The notes beneath the pieces were generated by a model. The model did no database searches, had not been told where the DNA came from, and saw only the letters and a list, made by a program, of their open reading frames with translations. A stretch of 13,975 bases of DNA from Rhodoferax sp. (GTDB taxonomy: Bacteria; Pseudomonadota; Gammaproteobacteria; Burkholderiales; Burkholderiaceae_C): contig JAQSDS010000427.1 in NCBI GenBank assembly GCA_029946045.1, forward strand, positions 1-13,975. The letters are read 5' to 3'. This document shows positions 1-6,257 of the stretch, one piece after another (the first letter of the stretch is position 1; every line of letters begins with the position of its first letter). Position numbers and translations under genes: made by a program.

Positions 1-1
1 G

Positions 2-1084
2 GACCAGGTCATTTTTGAAGGCCGCGAGATCCTGACCCAGTCCGGCACGCCCTACGGCGTGTTCACGCCCTATAAAAACAACTGGCTCAAACGTGTGGTC
101 CCCGAAGACCTGGCGCAGCACGACAGCGCGCCGCTGGCACAGCGCCTGATGGCGCGCCCGCCCGAGCGGCAACAGCCCGTGCCCAGCCTGGGCGAAATCA
201 GTTTCGAGCCCACCAACCTGTCCAGCCTGAAAATTCCCACTGGCGAAAGTGGGGGCCAGACCTTGTTCGAAGCTTTTTTTGAGCGCATGGACGACTACCA
301 CGCCACGCGCGATTTCCCGGCGGTCAAGGGGCCAAGTTACCTGGGCGTGCACCTGCGCTTTGGCACCGTGTCGATCCGCCAATTGGTGCGCATTGCCCTG
401 CAGCGCCAGGCCGCCGGTAGTCCGGGCGCAGCGGTCTGGCTCAGCGAGCTGGTGTGGCGCGATTTTTACTTTGCCATTTTGGCCAACTTTCCGCATGTGG
501 CACGGCAAGCCTTCAAACCCGAATACGACGCCATTCAATGGGAGCAAGGGCCCCATGCTGACGCCCTGTTCGCAGCCTGGTGCGAAGGGCGCACCGGTTA
601 CCCGCTGGTTGACGCGGCCATGGCGCAGATCAACCAGACCGGCTACATGCACAACCGCCTGCGCATGGTGGCAGGCAGCTTTCTGGTGAAAGATTTGGGC
701 CTGGACTGGCGCCGGGGCGAGCGTTATTTTGCCGAGCAGCTCAACGACTTTGACCTGTCGGCCAACAATGGTGGCTGGCAATGGGTGGCTTCCAGCGGCT
801 GTGACGCCCAGCCCTACTTTCGCATCTTCAACCCCATCAGCCAAAGCGAAAGGTTTGACCCGCAAGGCAAGTTCATCCGCCGCTACCTGCCGCAACTGGC
901 CGGCCTGTCAGACAAAGCCATCCACGCACCCTGGACGGCGAAACCGCTGGAGCTGCAAATGGCCGGCGTGGTGCTGGGCCAAAACTACCCGCACCCGATC
1001 GTGGCCCACGACGAGGCCCGGGCCCAAACCTTGCAGCGTTATGCGGTGGTCAAGAAGTCAGGCCCGCCAGCACCTCAAATTTGA
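2..1084 (+). CDS. phrB: Deoxyribodipyrimidine photolyase (class I), 5' end outside the window
   Basis: Light-driven repair of UV-induced cyclobutane pyrimidine dimers, using FAD and an antenna chromophore. The frame is open from base 2, and the residues before the first GTG (59) already match the family (GTPYGVFTPYKNNW), so the GTG is not the start and the gene begins upstream. What is present is the linker and the whole helical FAD-binding domain. Visible motifs are WLSELVWRDFYF, the TGYPLVDAAM helix, YMHNRLRM, and the FAD and substrate pocket LSANNGGWQW followed by QPYFRIFNP. The Asn in SANNGGW is the residue expected in a repair photolyase, where cryptochromes usually have Asp; this is family knowledge. 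The DNA-repair assignment is therefore favoured, though a photolyase-like cryptochrome is not excluded. The last 10 bases overlap the 3' end of the convergent rubredoxin gene. Confidence 0.93.
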   Translation, partial: DQVIFEGREILTQSGTPYGVFTPYKNNWLKRVVPEDLAQHDSAPLAQRLMARPPERQQPVPSLGEISFEPTNLSSLKIPTGESGGQTLFEAFFERMDDYHATRDFPAVKGPSYLGVHLRFGTVSIRQLVRIALQRQAAGSPGAAVWLSELVWRDFYFAILANFPHVARQAFKPEYDAIQWEQGPHADALFAAWCEGRTGYPLVDAAMAQINQTGYMHNRLRMVAGSFLVKDLGLDWRRGERYFAEQLNDFDLSANNGGWQWVASSGCDAQPYFRIFNPISQSERFDPQGKFIRRYLPQLAGLSDKAIHAPWTAKPLELQMAGVVLGQNYPHPIVAHDEARAQTLQRYAVVKKSGPPAPQI

Positions 1085-1248
1085 ACCATCTCGAAATCTT
1101 CCTTGCGGGCGCCGCATTCTGGGCAGGTCCAATTCAGCGGCACATCGCGCCAGGCCGTTCCAGCCGGCACGCCATGTTCGGGTTCACCCGCTTCTTCATC
1201 GTAAATCCAGCCACAAATCAGGCACATCCAGGTTGTCGATTGCGTCAC
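1075..1248 (-). CDS. Rubredoxin
   Basis: Small one-iron electron carrier of about 57 residues. Both iron-binding pairs are visible: CLICG near the N-terminus and CPECG near the C-terminus, with the typical GWIYDEEAG and a DVPLNWTCPECGARKEDF ending. I chose the GTG at 1248 (MTQSTTWMCLICGW), which gives the usual rubredoxin length and has a GGAAGG about 11 bases upstream. The frame stays open to an ATG at 1359 (94 residues), but that start would lie inside hemL and add about 37 residues unlike any rubredoxin. A TTG at 1257 is another option. The gene is transcribed away from hemL and overlaps the photolyase stop tail-to-tail by 10 bases. Its redox partner cannot be told from the sequence. Confidence 0.88.
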   Translation of the reverse strand: MTQSTTWMCLICGWIYDEEAGEPEHGVPAGTAWRDVPLNWTCPECGARKEDFEMVQI

Positions 1249-1350
1249 AGCGTCCAAGGCCTTCCAATAGAATGTCTCATCATTCGCACCCTGGCTTGAT
1301 TCCAACAAACAAGCCCGGCACCCATCGCCATATTCTGCCTGATTCAAACC

Positions 1351-2661
1351 ATGACCCAATCCTCTGATCGCAATGCCACTTTATTTGCCCGTGCCTCCAA
1401 AGTGATCCCGGGCGGCGTCAACTCGCCTGTGCGCGCTTTTCGCGCGGTCGGCGGTACACCGCGCTTTATCAGCCGGGCCCAGGGGGCTTACATGTGGGAC
1501 GCCAACGGCCAGCGCTACACCGACTACATCGGCTCCTGGGGCCCGATGATCCTGGGCCACGGCCACCCCGCCGTGGTGGAAGCCGTGCAAAAAGCACTGC
1601 TGGAAGGTTTTTCTTTTGGTGCCCCGACCGAGCGCGAGGTGGAACTGGCCGAAGCCATTTTGAAGCTCATGCCGAGCATGGACATGGTGCGCCTGGTGAG
1701 CTCGGGCACCGAAGCGGGCATGAGCACCATCCGCCTGGCGCGCGGTGCCACCGGACGCAGCAAACTCATCAAGTTCGAGGGCTGCTACCACGGCCACGCT
1801 GACGCGCTGCTGGTGAAAGCCGGCTCGGGTCTGGCCACGTTTGGCAACCCGACCAGTGCCGGCGTGCCACCCGAAGTGGTGCAGCACACGCTGGTGCTCG
1901 AATTCAACAACATCGAACAACTCGAAGCCGCTTTTGCCGAACAAGGCAAAGAGATCGCCTGCCTGATGATGGAGCCGATCTGCGGCAACATGAACTTCGT
2001 GCGCGCCAGCGTGCCGTTTGTGAAGCGCTGCCGCGAGCTCTGCACCCAGTATGGCGCACTGTTGGTGTTTGACGAGGTCATGACGGGTTTTCGCGTGGCG
2101 CTGGGCGGTGCGCAAAGTGTCTATGCCAAAGAAATTCCGGGTTTTGAGCCCGACATGACGGTGATGGGCAAGGTGATTGGCGGTGGCATGCCGCTGGCCG
2201 CCTTTGGCGCCAAACGCGCAGTGATGGAACACCTGGCACCACTGGGCACGGTGTACCAGGCCGGCACCCTGTCAGGCAACCCGGTGGCCACGGCCTGCGG
2301 CCTGGCGACACTGGCCGAGATCACCAAGCCCGGTTTTTACGACGAACTGGGTCGCAAGACCCGCGCCCTGATCAGCGGACTGAGCCAGGCTGCACAAGCT
2401 GAAGGCATCGCGTTTTGTGGCGACTCGGAGGGCGGCATGATGGGCTTTTTCTTGCTCGACACCCTGCCCCACACCTACAGCCAGGTCATGAAATCTGATG
2501 GCGCCAAATTCAACCAGTTGTTCCACGGCCTGCTCGACCGCGGTGTCTACATTGCACCGGCCCTGTACGAGGCCGGCTTTGTGAGCAATGCCCACACCGA
2601 TGCCGATATTGCCGAAACCGTAGCGGCAGCACGTGAAATCTTTAAATTGCTTCCAAAGTAA
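1351..2661 (+). CDS. hemL: Glutamate-1-semialdehyde 2,1-aminomutase
   Basis: PLP enzyme converting glutamate-1-semialdehyde to 5-aminolevulinate, the C5-pathway entry to heme and other tetrapyrroles; cytosolic. The product has 436 residues, the full length for the family. Visible features are the N-terminal [28 protein letters not shown] (phosphate-binding region, about 117-131), CYHGHAD (145-151), [12 protein letters not shown] with the PLP-pyridine Asp at 241, and [11 protein letters not shown] with the PLP Schiff-base lysine at K274. The start is the ATG at 1351, giving the standard N-terminus; the Shine-Dalgarno is weak. The gene looks intact. Its 3' end is of special interest, because a second, diverged copy of the last ~33 codons lies at 6016-6117, beyond the inserted toxin-antitoxin/IS66 segment. 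This 3' end may therefore have been exchanged by recombination. Confidence 0.97.
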   Translation: MTQSSDRNATLFARASKVIPGGVNSPVRAFRAVGGTPRFISRAQGAYMWDANGQRYTDYIGSWGPMILGHGHPAVVEAVQKALLEGFSFGAPTEREVELAEAILKLMPSMDMVRLVSSGTEAGMSTIRLARGATGRSKLIKFEGCYHGHADALLVKAGSGLATFGNPTSAGVPPEVVQHTLVLEFNNIEQLEAAFAEQGKEIACLMMEPICGNMNFVRASVPFVKRCRELCTQYGALLVFDEVMTGFRVALGGAQSVYAKEIPGFEPDMTVMGKVIGGGMPLAAFGAKRAVMEHLAPLGTVYQAGTLSGNPVATACGLATLAEITKPGFYDELGRKTRALISGLSQAAQAEGIAFCGDSEGGMMGFFLLDTLPHTYSQVMKSDGAKFNQLFHGLLDRGVYIAPALYEAGFVSNAHTDADIAETVAAAREIFKLLPK

Positions 2662-2664
2662 TAG
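2656..2664. repeat. 9-bp direct repeat at the hemL stop (left copy)
   Basis: AAGTAATAG spans the hemL stop codon. The same nine bases occur at 5999-6007, directly before the hemL 3'-end scar. The pair brackets the toxin-antitoxin plus IS66 segment and could mark recombination ends. Nine bases is short enough that chance is possible. Confidence 0.4.
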
Positions 2665-2726
2665 ATTTCAGGCGGAAAGCGTGGTTTGCTTTGTCTTGTC
2701 CACCAGAGGGTGAGAAGCCAACTTCC

Positions 2727-3041
2727 TTACCCCGCCTTTGTATGGCTTGCTTGCGCCACCAGACGCACGCCCAGTGCATTGCATACGCGAGAGATCGTGT
2801 CAAATCGTGGCTGCGAATTGGGCCGCAGCGCTTTGTACAAAGCTTCTCGGGTCAGGCCCGAAGTTTTGGCCACTTCGGTCATGCCACGAGCCCGGGCAAT
2901 CACGCCCAGCGCATGTGTCAACTCGGATGGGTCGTCATCTTGCAGCGCCAGCGTCAGGTAATTGGCGATGTCTTCATCGGTCTTGAGGTGCTCAGCCATA
3001 TCGAACACCGGCAAGTCGGCAAGCTTGGTTTTTTGGGTCAT
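2727..3041 (-). CDS. Xre-type antitoxin of a HI1420-family toxin-antitoxin pair (HigA-like)
   Basis: Predicted DNA-binding antitoxin of 104 residues that would neutralise the RelE/HigB-like toxin encoded just upstream and repress the operon. The N-terminal half (DLPVFDMAEHLKTDEDIANY, then a short helical stretch) is typical of the HI1420 addiction-module antidote family. The C-terminal half holds a helix-turn-helix: GMTEVAKTSGLTREALYKAL, then FDTISRVCNALGVRL. I chose the ATG at 3041, which has AGGAG eight bases upstream. A GTG at 3050 would add three residues but places the Shine-Dalgarno against the start. The toxin stop (3047-3049) lies five bases before the ATG, so the two genes are cotranscribed, toxin first. 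The antitoxin is intact, whereas the toxin's native 5' end and promoter have been separated from it by IS66. Confidence 0.88.
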   Translation of the reverse strand: MTQKTKLADLPVFDMAEHLKTDEDIANYLTLALQDDDPSELTHALGVIARARGMTEVAKTSGLTREALYKALRPNSQPRFDTISRVCNALGVRLVAQASHTKAG

Positions 3042-3046
3042 AGTGT

Positions 3047-3343
3047 TCACTCCTGAATAGTTTTTGACAGCGCAATCGCCGCCGCGATGTCAGCCTGCTG
3101 AGTGGATTTGTCGCCACCCCCAAGCATCACGATTAACACATCGCCTTGTTGCACGTAGTACATACGCCAACCGGGGCCAAAGAACTCGCGCATCTCAAAC
3201 ACGCCGTCGCCCACCGGTGCAATATCGCCCAGCAATCCACGCTGTGCCTTGTCCAACCTTTTGGCGAGACGAATGCGCGTCATGCTGTCCTTGCGGCTGT
3301 CTAGCCAATCCGTAAGCGGGTGGCCAACACACCTAGACGCCAC
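3047..3343 (-). CDS. RelE/HigB-type toxin (HI1419 family), 5' end replaced by IS66 sequence
   Basis: Toxin partner of the downstream antitoxin. By family this is a small RNase-fold protein that inhibits translation. Residues 11-98 are a well-kept family core: DSMTRIRLAKRLDKAQRGLLGD, VFEMREFFGPGWRMYYV, VLIVMLGGGDKSTQ and a final helix. Residues 1-10 (MASRCVGHPL) are not toxin sequence: they are the translated terminal inverted repeat of the IS66 element, which joins at 3311/3312. The native 5' end (MFIVKQLKEF) lies beyond the element at about 5921-5951. The chimeric frame starts at a GTG (3343) only 11 bases after the tnpC stop, with no clear Shine-Dalgarno, so it could be translated only by coupling to tnpC. 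Whether an active toxin results is unknown; a pseudogene is the conservative reading. Confidence 0.85.
   Translation of the reverse strand: MASRCVGHPLTDWLDSRKDSMTRIRLAKRLDKAQRGLLGDIAPVGDGVFEMREFFGPGWRMYYVQQGDVLIVMLGGGDKSTQQADIAAAIALSKTIQE
3304..3311. repeat. IS66 target-site duplication, left copy
   Basis: GCCAATCC directly abuts the left terminal inverted repeat and is repeated exactly at 5913-5920 next to the right one. Eight bases is the duplication length known for IS66-family elements. Confidence 0.95.
3312..3334. repeat. IS66 terminal inverted repeat, left end (tnpC side)
   Basis: Reads GTAAGCGGGTGGCCAACACA and on. Against the reverse complement of the other end (5890-5912), about 18 of the first 23 positions match, including the first seven and an ACACACCT block near the end. 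Confidence 0.93.
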
Positions 3344-3354
3344 CGATGCCGAAG

Positions 3355-4992
3355 TTAGGATTTTGTTGGCTGCCAGCGATGGGGCAGCAACTCTTCAATC
3401 TGGCTGTTCTTTTGCGTAGGCAGGCGAGCCAACACATCTTTCAAATAAGCATACGGATCATGCCCATTGAGCTTGGCGCTTTGAATCAAACTCATCACAG
3501 CGGCGGCTCGCTGCCCGGCACGCAGTGAACCAGCGAACAACCAATTATTGCGGCCAATGGCGATCGGTCGAATCTGGTTCTCGATCCAGTTGTTGTCGAT
3601 TGGCAATTGCCCATCACCCAGAAACTGCGTCAGTGCCGTCCAGCGCTTTAGGCTGTAATCCAATGCTTTGGCCGTGGCAGAACCGTCGGTGATCCTCTGG
3701 CGTTGCAGAACCATCCACTGGTGAAACGCATCCGCCAGTGGTTTGGATTGGCTTTGGCGGATCTGTTGTCGCTCATCGGCGTGCAGATGTTTGACTTCGC
3801 GCTCCACGGCATAGAGTTGACCGATGTAATCCAGCGCCTGCTGGGCAATCTGGCTCTTGTTGCTCACATGCAGGTCAAAGAACTTTCGTCTTGAATGCGC
3901 CAGACACCCAGCCTCTGTGATGCCATGGGCAAAGCCCAATTTATAGCCACCGAAGTCGTCGCAAACCAAGGATCCCTTCCACTGGCCAAGAAAGGTTCTG
4001 GCATGTTCACCCGCTCTGGTTTCGCAGAAGTCGTAGACCACCGCTTTTAAATTCTCAAAGGCACCCGGCGCATAAGCCCACAGGTAAGCCCGGTGTGTCT
4101 TCTTGTTGCCGGGTTTGAGCATGGCCACCGGCGTCTCGTCGGCATGCAGCACGGCATGTTGGAGCATGGTGTCCTTCAAGGCATCCACCAGAGGTTGCAA
4201 CTGCACACCGCATGCCCCTACCCAAGCGGCCAGCGTGGAACGGGCGATGGCATAGCCTGAGCGGCCAAAGATGGTTTCCTGACGGTACAGCGGCAGGTGA
4301 TCCGAATACTTGGCCACCAGCACCTGGGCCAGCAAGCCCGATGTGGGAATGCCCTTGTCGATGATCTGTGCCGGTACCGGTGCCTGGATCAAGGTCTCAC
4401 ACTGGGTGCATGCCCATTTGCCGCGGATGTGGCGCTGCACCGTCATCACGCCCGGTGTGTAGTCCAGTTTCTCGCTGATGTCTTCGCCGATGCGCTTTAA
4501 CTGGCAACCACAGCCGCAAGTGGTGGAGTCAGGATCGTGACGCACCTCCACGCGGGGCAGTTCTGCGGGCAGCGCTGCACGCTTGGGCTGTTGGCGGGGC
4601 TCTTTGTCAGTCTTTGCTGCGGGTGCCAGATTCAGCAGTTCTTGCTCGATGGCAGCAATATCGGCATCAATGGTCTCCTCAAGCAAGCTGACCTGAGCGG
4701 CATCGAGTTGTTCGCGGCTGCGGCCAAACTTCCAGCGTTTCAAGACCGCCATCTCGTGCGTGAGCTGGTCGATCTTGGCCTGGCGGTACAGGATCTCGCG
4801 GTCTTTGCTGGCAATGGCTTGATCACGCAAGACAATTTGCTGTTCGTGTTGCTGGCTTTGCTGTGCAATCTTCGCAATCAACTCACCAGCCAATTCACGC
4901 AGTTGTTCTGCGTTCAAATTTGAGAGGGATTCAAGGGCTGCGACCATGGACAGTAGTGTGTCTGATCTGTCTTTTTTTGCCAATTGGAGCAT
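3355..4992 (-). CDS. tnpC: IS66 family transposase TnpC (DDE)
   Basis: Catalytic transposase of 545 residues, the usual TnpC size. In order: an N-terminal coiled coil with heptad leucines (about 1-85); the KRWKFGRSREQL motif (85-96); a zinc-finger-like region with C159/C161/C163 and C195/C198 (TTCGCGC and WACTQC); the DDE core with D285 (LHADETPVA), D346 (VCDDFGGYK) and E471 (NNWIENQIRP); and GRNNWLFAGS. The C-terminal tail ends in LLPHRW, as in many IS66 proteins. No frameshift is visible. The start is the ATG at 4992; an AGGGG lies directly against it, so a start a few codons downstream is possible. The stop is 21 bases inside the inverted repeat. Confidence 0.96.
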   Translation of the reverse strand: MLQLAKKDRSDTLLSMVAALESLSNLNAEQLRELAGELIAKIAQQSQQHEQQIVLRDQAIASKDREILYRQAKIDQLTHEMAVLKRWKFGRSREQLDAAQVSLLEETIDADIAAIEQELLNLAPAAKTDKEPRQQPKRAALPAELPRVEVRHDPDSTTCGCGCQLKRIGEDISEKLDYTPGVMTVQRHIRGKWACTQCETLIQAPVPAQIIDKGIPTSGLLAQVLVAKYSDHLPLYRQETIFGRSGYAIARSTLAAWVGACGVQLQPLVDALKDTMLQHAVLHADETPVAMLKPGNKKTHRAYLWAYAPGAFENLKAVVYDFCETRAGEHARTFLGQWKGSLVCDDFGGYKLGFAHGITEAGCLAHSRRKFFDLHVSNKSQIAQQALDYIGQLYAVEREVKHLHADERQQIRQSQSKPLADAFHQWMVLQRQRITDGSATAKALDYSLKRWTALTQFLGDGQLPIDNNWIENQIRPIAIGRNNWLFAGSLRAGQRAAAVMSLIQSAKLNGHDPYAYLKDVLARLPTQKNSQIEELLPHRWQPTKS

Positions 4993-5095
4993 CCCCTAAT
5001 TGACTCAAAAACAATAGCGTATCAACATTGCAACGCGTGCATTGGGGCCAGATTGGCTCACCCATTTCTAGCTGAATCTGAACCGAATGACGCCC

Positions 5096-5431
5096 TCACA
5101 CGAGGGTGATAATTCCCGCCTCGCCAATGCGGCTCCAGGGCAATCCCAGGACCAGCGCATCCAACTGGGGTCTGCTCAGACTGAGGCGATCGGCGCTACT
5201 TGCCGCAGGCCAGACAAAGTGGCCTTGGTGCAGGCGCCGGGCCGCCAGCCAGATGCCGATGCCGTCGTGCACCAGGACCTTCATGCGGGTGGCACGCCGG
5301 TTGGCAAAGAGGTAAGCCGTATGTGGGTGAGCGGCTCCGAATACAGACACCACGCGGGCCAGTGCCGTGTCTGTGCCGGCTCGCATGTCCATGGGGGTGG
5401 CACACAGCCACGCTGAATCAATGCGGATCAT
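5096..5431 (-). CDS. tnpB: IS66 family accessory protein TnpB
   Basis: IS66 Orf2 protein of 111 residues (family length about 110-120), required with TnpC for transposition; its biochemical role is not well defined. The family signature is clear: MIRIDSAWLCATPMDMRAG at the N-terminus, HTAYLFANRRATRMKVL, then DGIGIWLAARRLHQGHFVWP. The ATG overlaps the tnpA stop by four bases (ATGA, 5428-5431), so translation is probably coupled. The gene is intact. Confidence 0.95.
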   Translation of the reverse strand: MIRIDSAWLCATPMDMRAGTDTALARVVSVFGAAHPHTAYLFANRRATRMKVLVHDGIGIWLAARRLHQGHFVWPAASSADRLSLSRPQLDALVLGLPWSRIGEAGIITLV

Positions 5432-5832
5432 TTGACAAGGGCTGCCGCCCAGTTGGCGAAGTCAGCAACGGCGCTGGTGGGCCAGCTCACGCTCATTAGC
5501 AGTGTGCCTTTGCGAATTTCCACCTTGATGGTTTGCTCAGCAGCCACCGGGGCAGCATGGTTTAGCTTGATAGGGATGAACGCGGGCGTCGGCAACTGCA
5601 AATTCACAGCGTCCGATGGATCGTCTGTACCGAGTCGATGGCGGCCGCTGCGTTCATGCTCCTTGAGCCAGCGGTGCAACACGTTGACATTCATGCCGTG
5701 GCTACCGGCCAGCGCTGCAATGGAGCATCCAGGCTGTTGGCAGGCGGCGACGAGTTCAGCCTTGAATTGTTTGGTGTAGGTCCGGTGACTGCGTCGCCCG
5801 GGAAATAGCAGGGTCTCTGAATCTTTGAGCAT
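5428..5832 (-). CDS. tnpA: IS66 family TnpA, helix-turn-helix protein
   Basis: IS66 Orf1, the first gene of the element. The N-terminal half carries a transposase_8/IS3-type helix-turn-helix: RTYTKQFKAELVAACQQPG, then CSIAALAGSHGMNVNVLHRW. This suggests binding to the element ends. The C-terminal part (IKVEIRKGTLLMSVSWP, then FANWAAALVK) matches the usual IS66 OrfA tail. I chose the ATG at 5832 (134 residues). The frame is open to a GTG at 5859 (143 residues), but neither has a good Shine-Dalgarno. The final codons overlap tnpB by four bases. Confidence 0.92.
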   Translation of the reverse strand: MLKDSETLLFPGRRSHRTYTKQFKAELVAACQQPGCSIAALAGSHGMNVNVLHRWLKEHERSGRHRLGTDDPSDAVNLQLPTPAFIPIKLNHAAPVAAEQTIKVEIRKGTLLMSVSWPTSAVADFANWAAALVK

Positions 5833-5889
5833 AGTGTCCACGTTGATTTGCGTGCACACGATCTTGCGAGATCAGAGTGTTCAATTCAA

Positions 5890-5912
5890 GGTGTGTTCGC
5901 TGCTCGCTTACG
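5890..5912. repeat. IS66 terminal inverted repeat, right end (tnpA side)
   Basis: Reads ...TGCTCGCTTAC on the plus strand. Its reverse complement starts GTAAGCGAGCAGCGAACACA and pairs with the left end at 3312-3334. It is followed immediately by the duplicated target GCCAATCC. Confidence 0.93.
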
Positions 5913-5920
5913 CCAATCCG
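5913..5920. repeat. IS66 target-site duplication, right copy
   Basis: GCCAATCC, identical to 3304-3311. Confidence 0.95.
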
Positions 5921-5951
5921 TGAATTCTTTCAGCTGTTTGACGATAAACAT
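5913..5951 (-). pseudogene. Severed 5' end of the RelE/HigB-like toxin gene
   Basis: Removing the IS66 element and one copy of GCCAATCC brings this stretch next to 3303. Read on the minus strand from the ATG at 5951-5949, it gives MFIVKQLKEF running into TDWLDSRKD of the toxin core. That is what HI1419-family toxins look like at the N-terminus (a beta strand, then K-x-L-x-E-F-x-x-W-L). The rebuilt toxin has 98 residues. My reading is uncertain by one base near 5940, so a one-base frameshift in this fragment cannot be excluded by eye. Confidence 0.75.
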
Positions 5952-5998
5952 GAATGAATTGTAATCACTTGTTAACACCTTGGGAAGCAAGATGCCCG

Positions 5999-6007
5999 AA
6001 GTAATAG
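5999..6007. repeat. 9-bp direct repeat before the hemL scar (right copy)
   Basis: AAGTAATAG, the same nine bases that span the hemL stop at 2656-2664. It lies a few bases before the hemL 3'-end remnant. Confidence 0.4.
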
Positions 6008-6015
6008 GAACTCAG

Positions 6016-6117
6016 CTGCATGAGGCTGGCTTTGTCAGCGCTGCCCACACCGATGCCGACATTGCCGAAACCGTAGCGGCAGCAGCAGAGGTGTTCAAGA
6101 TGTTGTCAAAGCAATAA
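6016..6117 (+). pseudogene. hemL: Diverged remnant of the hemL 3' end
   Basis: Encodes [20 protein letters not shown], then AAAAEVFKMLSKQ and a stop. This matches the C-terminus of the intact hemL ([19 protein letters not shown]..., 2568-2661). Over about 30 codons the DNA is roughly 80% identical, with a 21-base identical block (GCCGAAACCGTAGCGGCAGC...). Many differences are at third codon positions, and there is one extra codon before the stop. This tail therefore evolved under selection as part of a working hemL and is not a recent tandem copy. The match stops abruptly at about 6016. A short open frame from an ATG at 5992 with GGGAAG upstream runs into it, but this is probably accidental. 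It most likely marks the edge of a recombination event that placed the toxin-antitoxin segment behind hemL. Confidence 0.88.
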
Positions 6118-6124
6118 CATCCTG

Positions 6125-6201
6125 CCCAGATGGGGGCTTGGGTCCCCGCCGATTTCTGGGCGTTTGACAGTATGAGGCGGGGGCCCAAACCCCCATCCGG
6201 G
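6125..6201. repeat. Large imperfect inverted repeat between hemL remnant and purH
   Basis: Arms at 6125-6150 and 6176-6201 pair over 26 positions with three mismatches; the core is GATGGGGG...CCCCGCC against GGCGGGG...CCCCCATC. A 25-base loop separates them. It lies between convergent genes and could act as a two-way terminator, but there is no T-run, and its size is more like a REP or MITE-type palindromic element. Confidence 0.7.
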
Positions 6202-6257
6202 CCATCACGAACATCGGTCAATCATCAAAGCCCGGCTGTTAGCGTCTGGTAACCACT

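Larger units (their letters stand above)
3312..5912 (-). mobile_element. Complete IS66-family insertion sequence
   Basis: Element of 2601 bp with three genes on the minus strand in the canonical IS66 order tnpA, tnpB, tnpC. Its limits are fixed by terminal inverted repeats beginning GTAAGCG and by a perfect 8-bp duplication GCCAATCC on both sides. All three reading frames look intact, so the copy may be active and recent. It sits inside a RelE/HigB-like toxin gene, after about ten codons. tnpA and tnpB overlap by four bases; tnpC begins 103 bases after tnpB. Confidence 0.97.

Noticed and set aside
1381..2232. 283-codon open frame on the minus strand
   Set aside because: Antisense shadow of hemL; His- and Ala-rich composition typical of reverse-frame GC-rich DNA.
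2662..6007. Integrative element with its own integrase
   Set aside because: The hemL-tail duplication resembles an attachment-site pattern, but the only recombinase genes are those of IS66, whose ends and duplication are accounted for separately.
5992..6117. Short plus-strand gene with GGGAAG before an ATG
   Set aside because: All but the first eight codons are the hemL tail remnant, so it is more likely a scar than a gene.
6012..6221. 69-codon minus-strand frame across the inverted repeat
   Set aside because: Runs antisense through the hemL remnant and the palindrome; no homology recognised.
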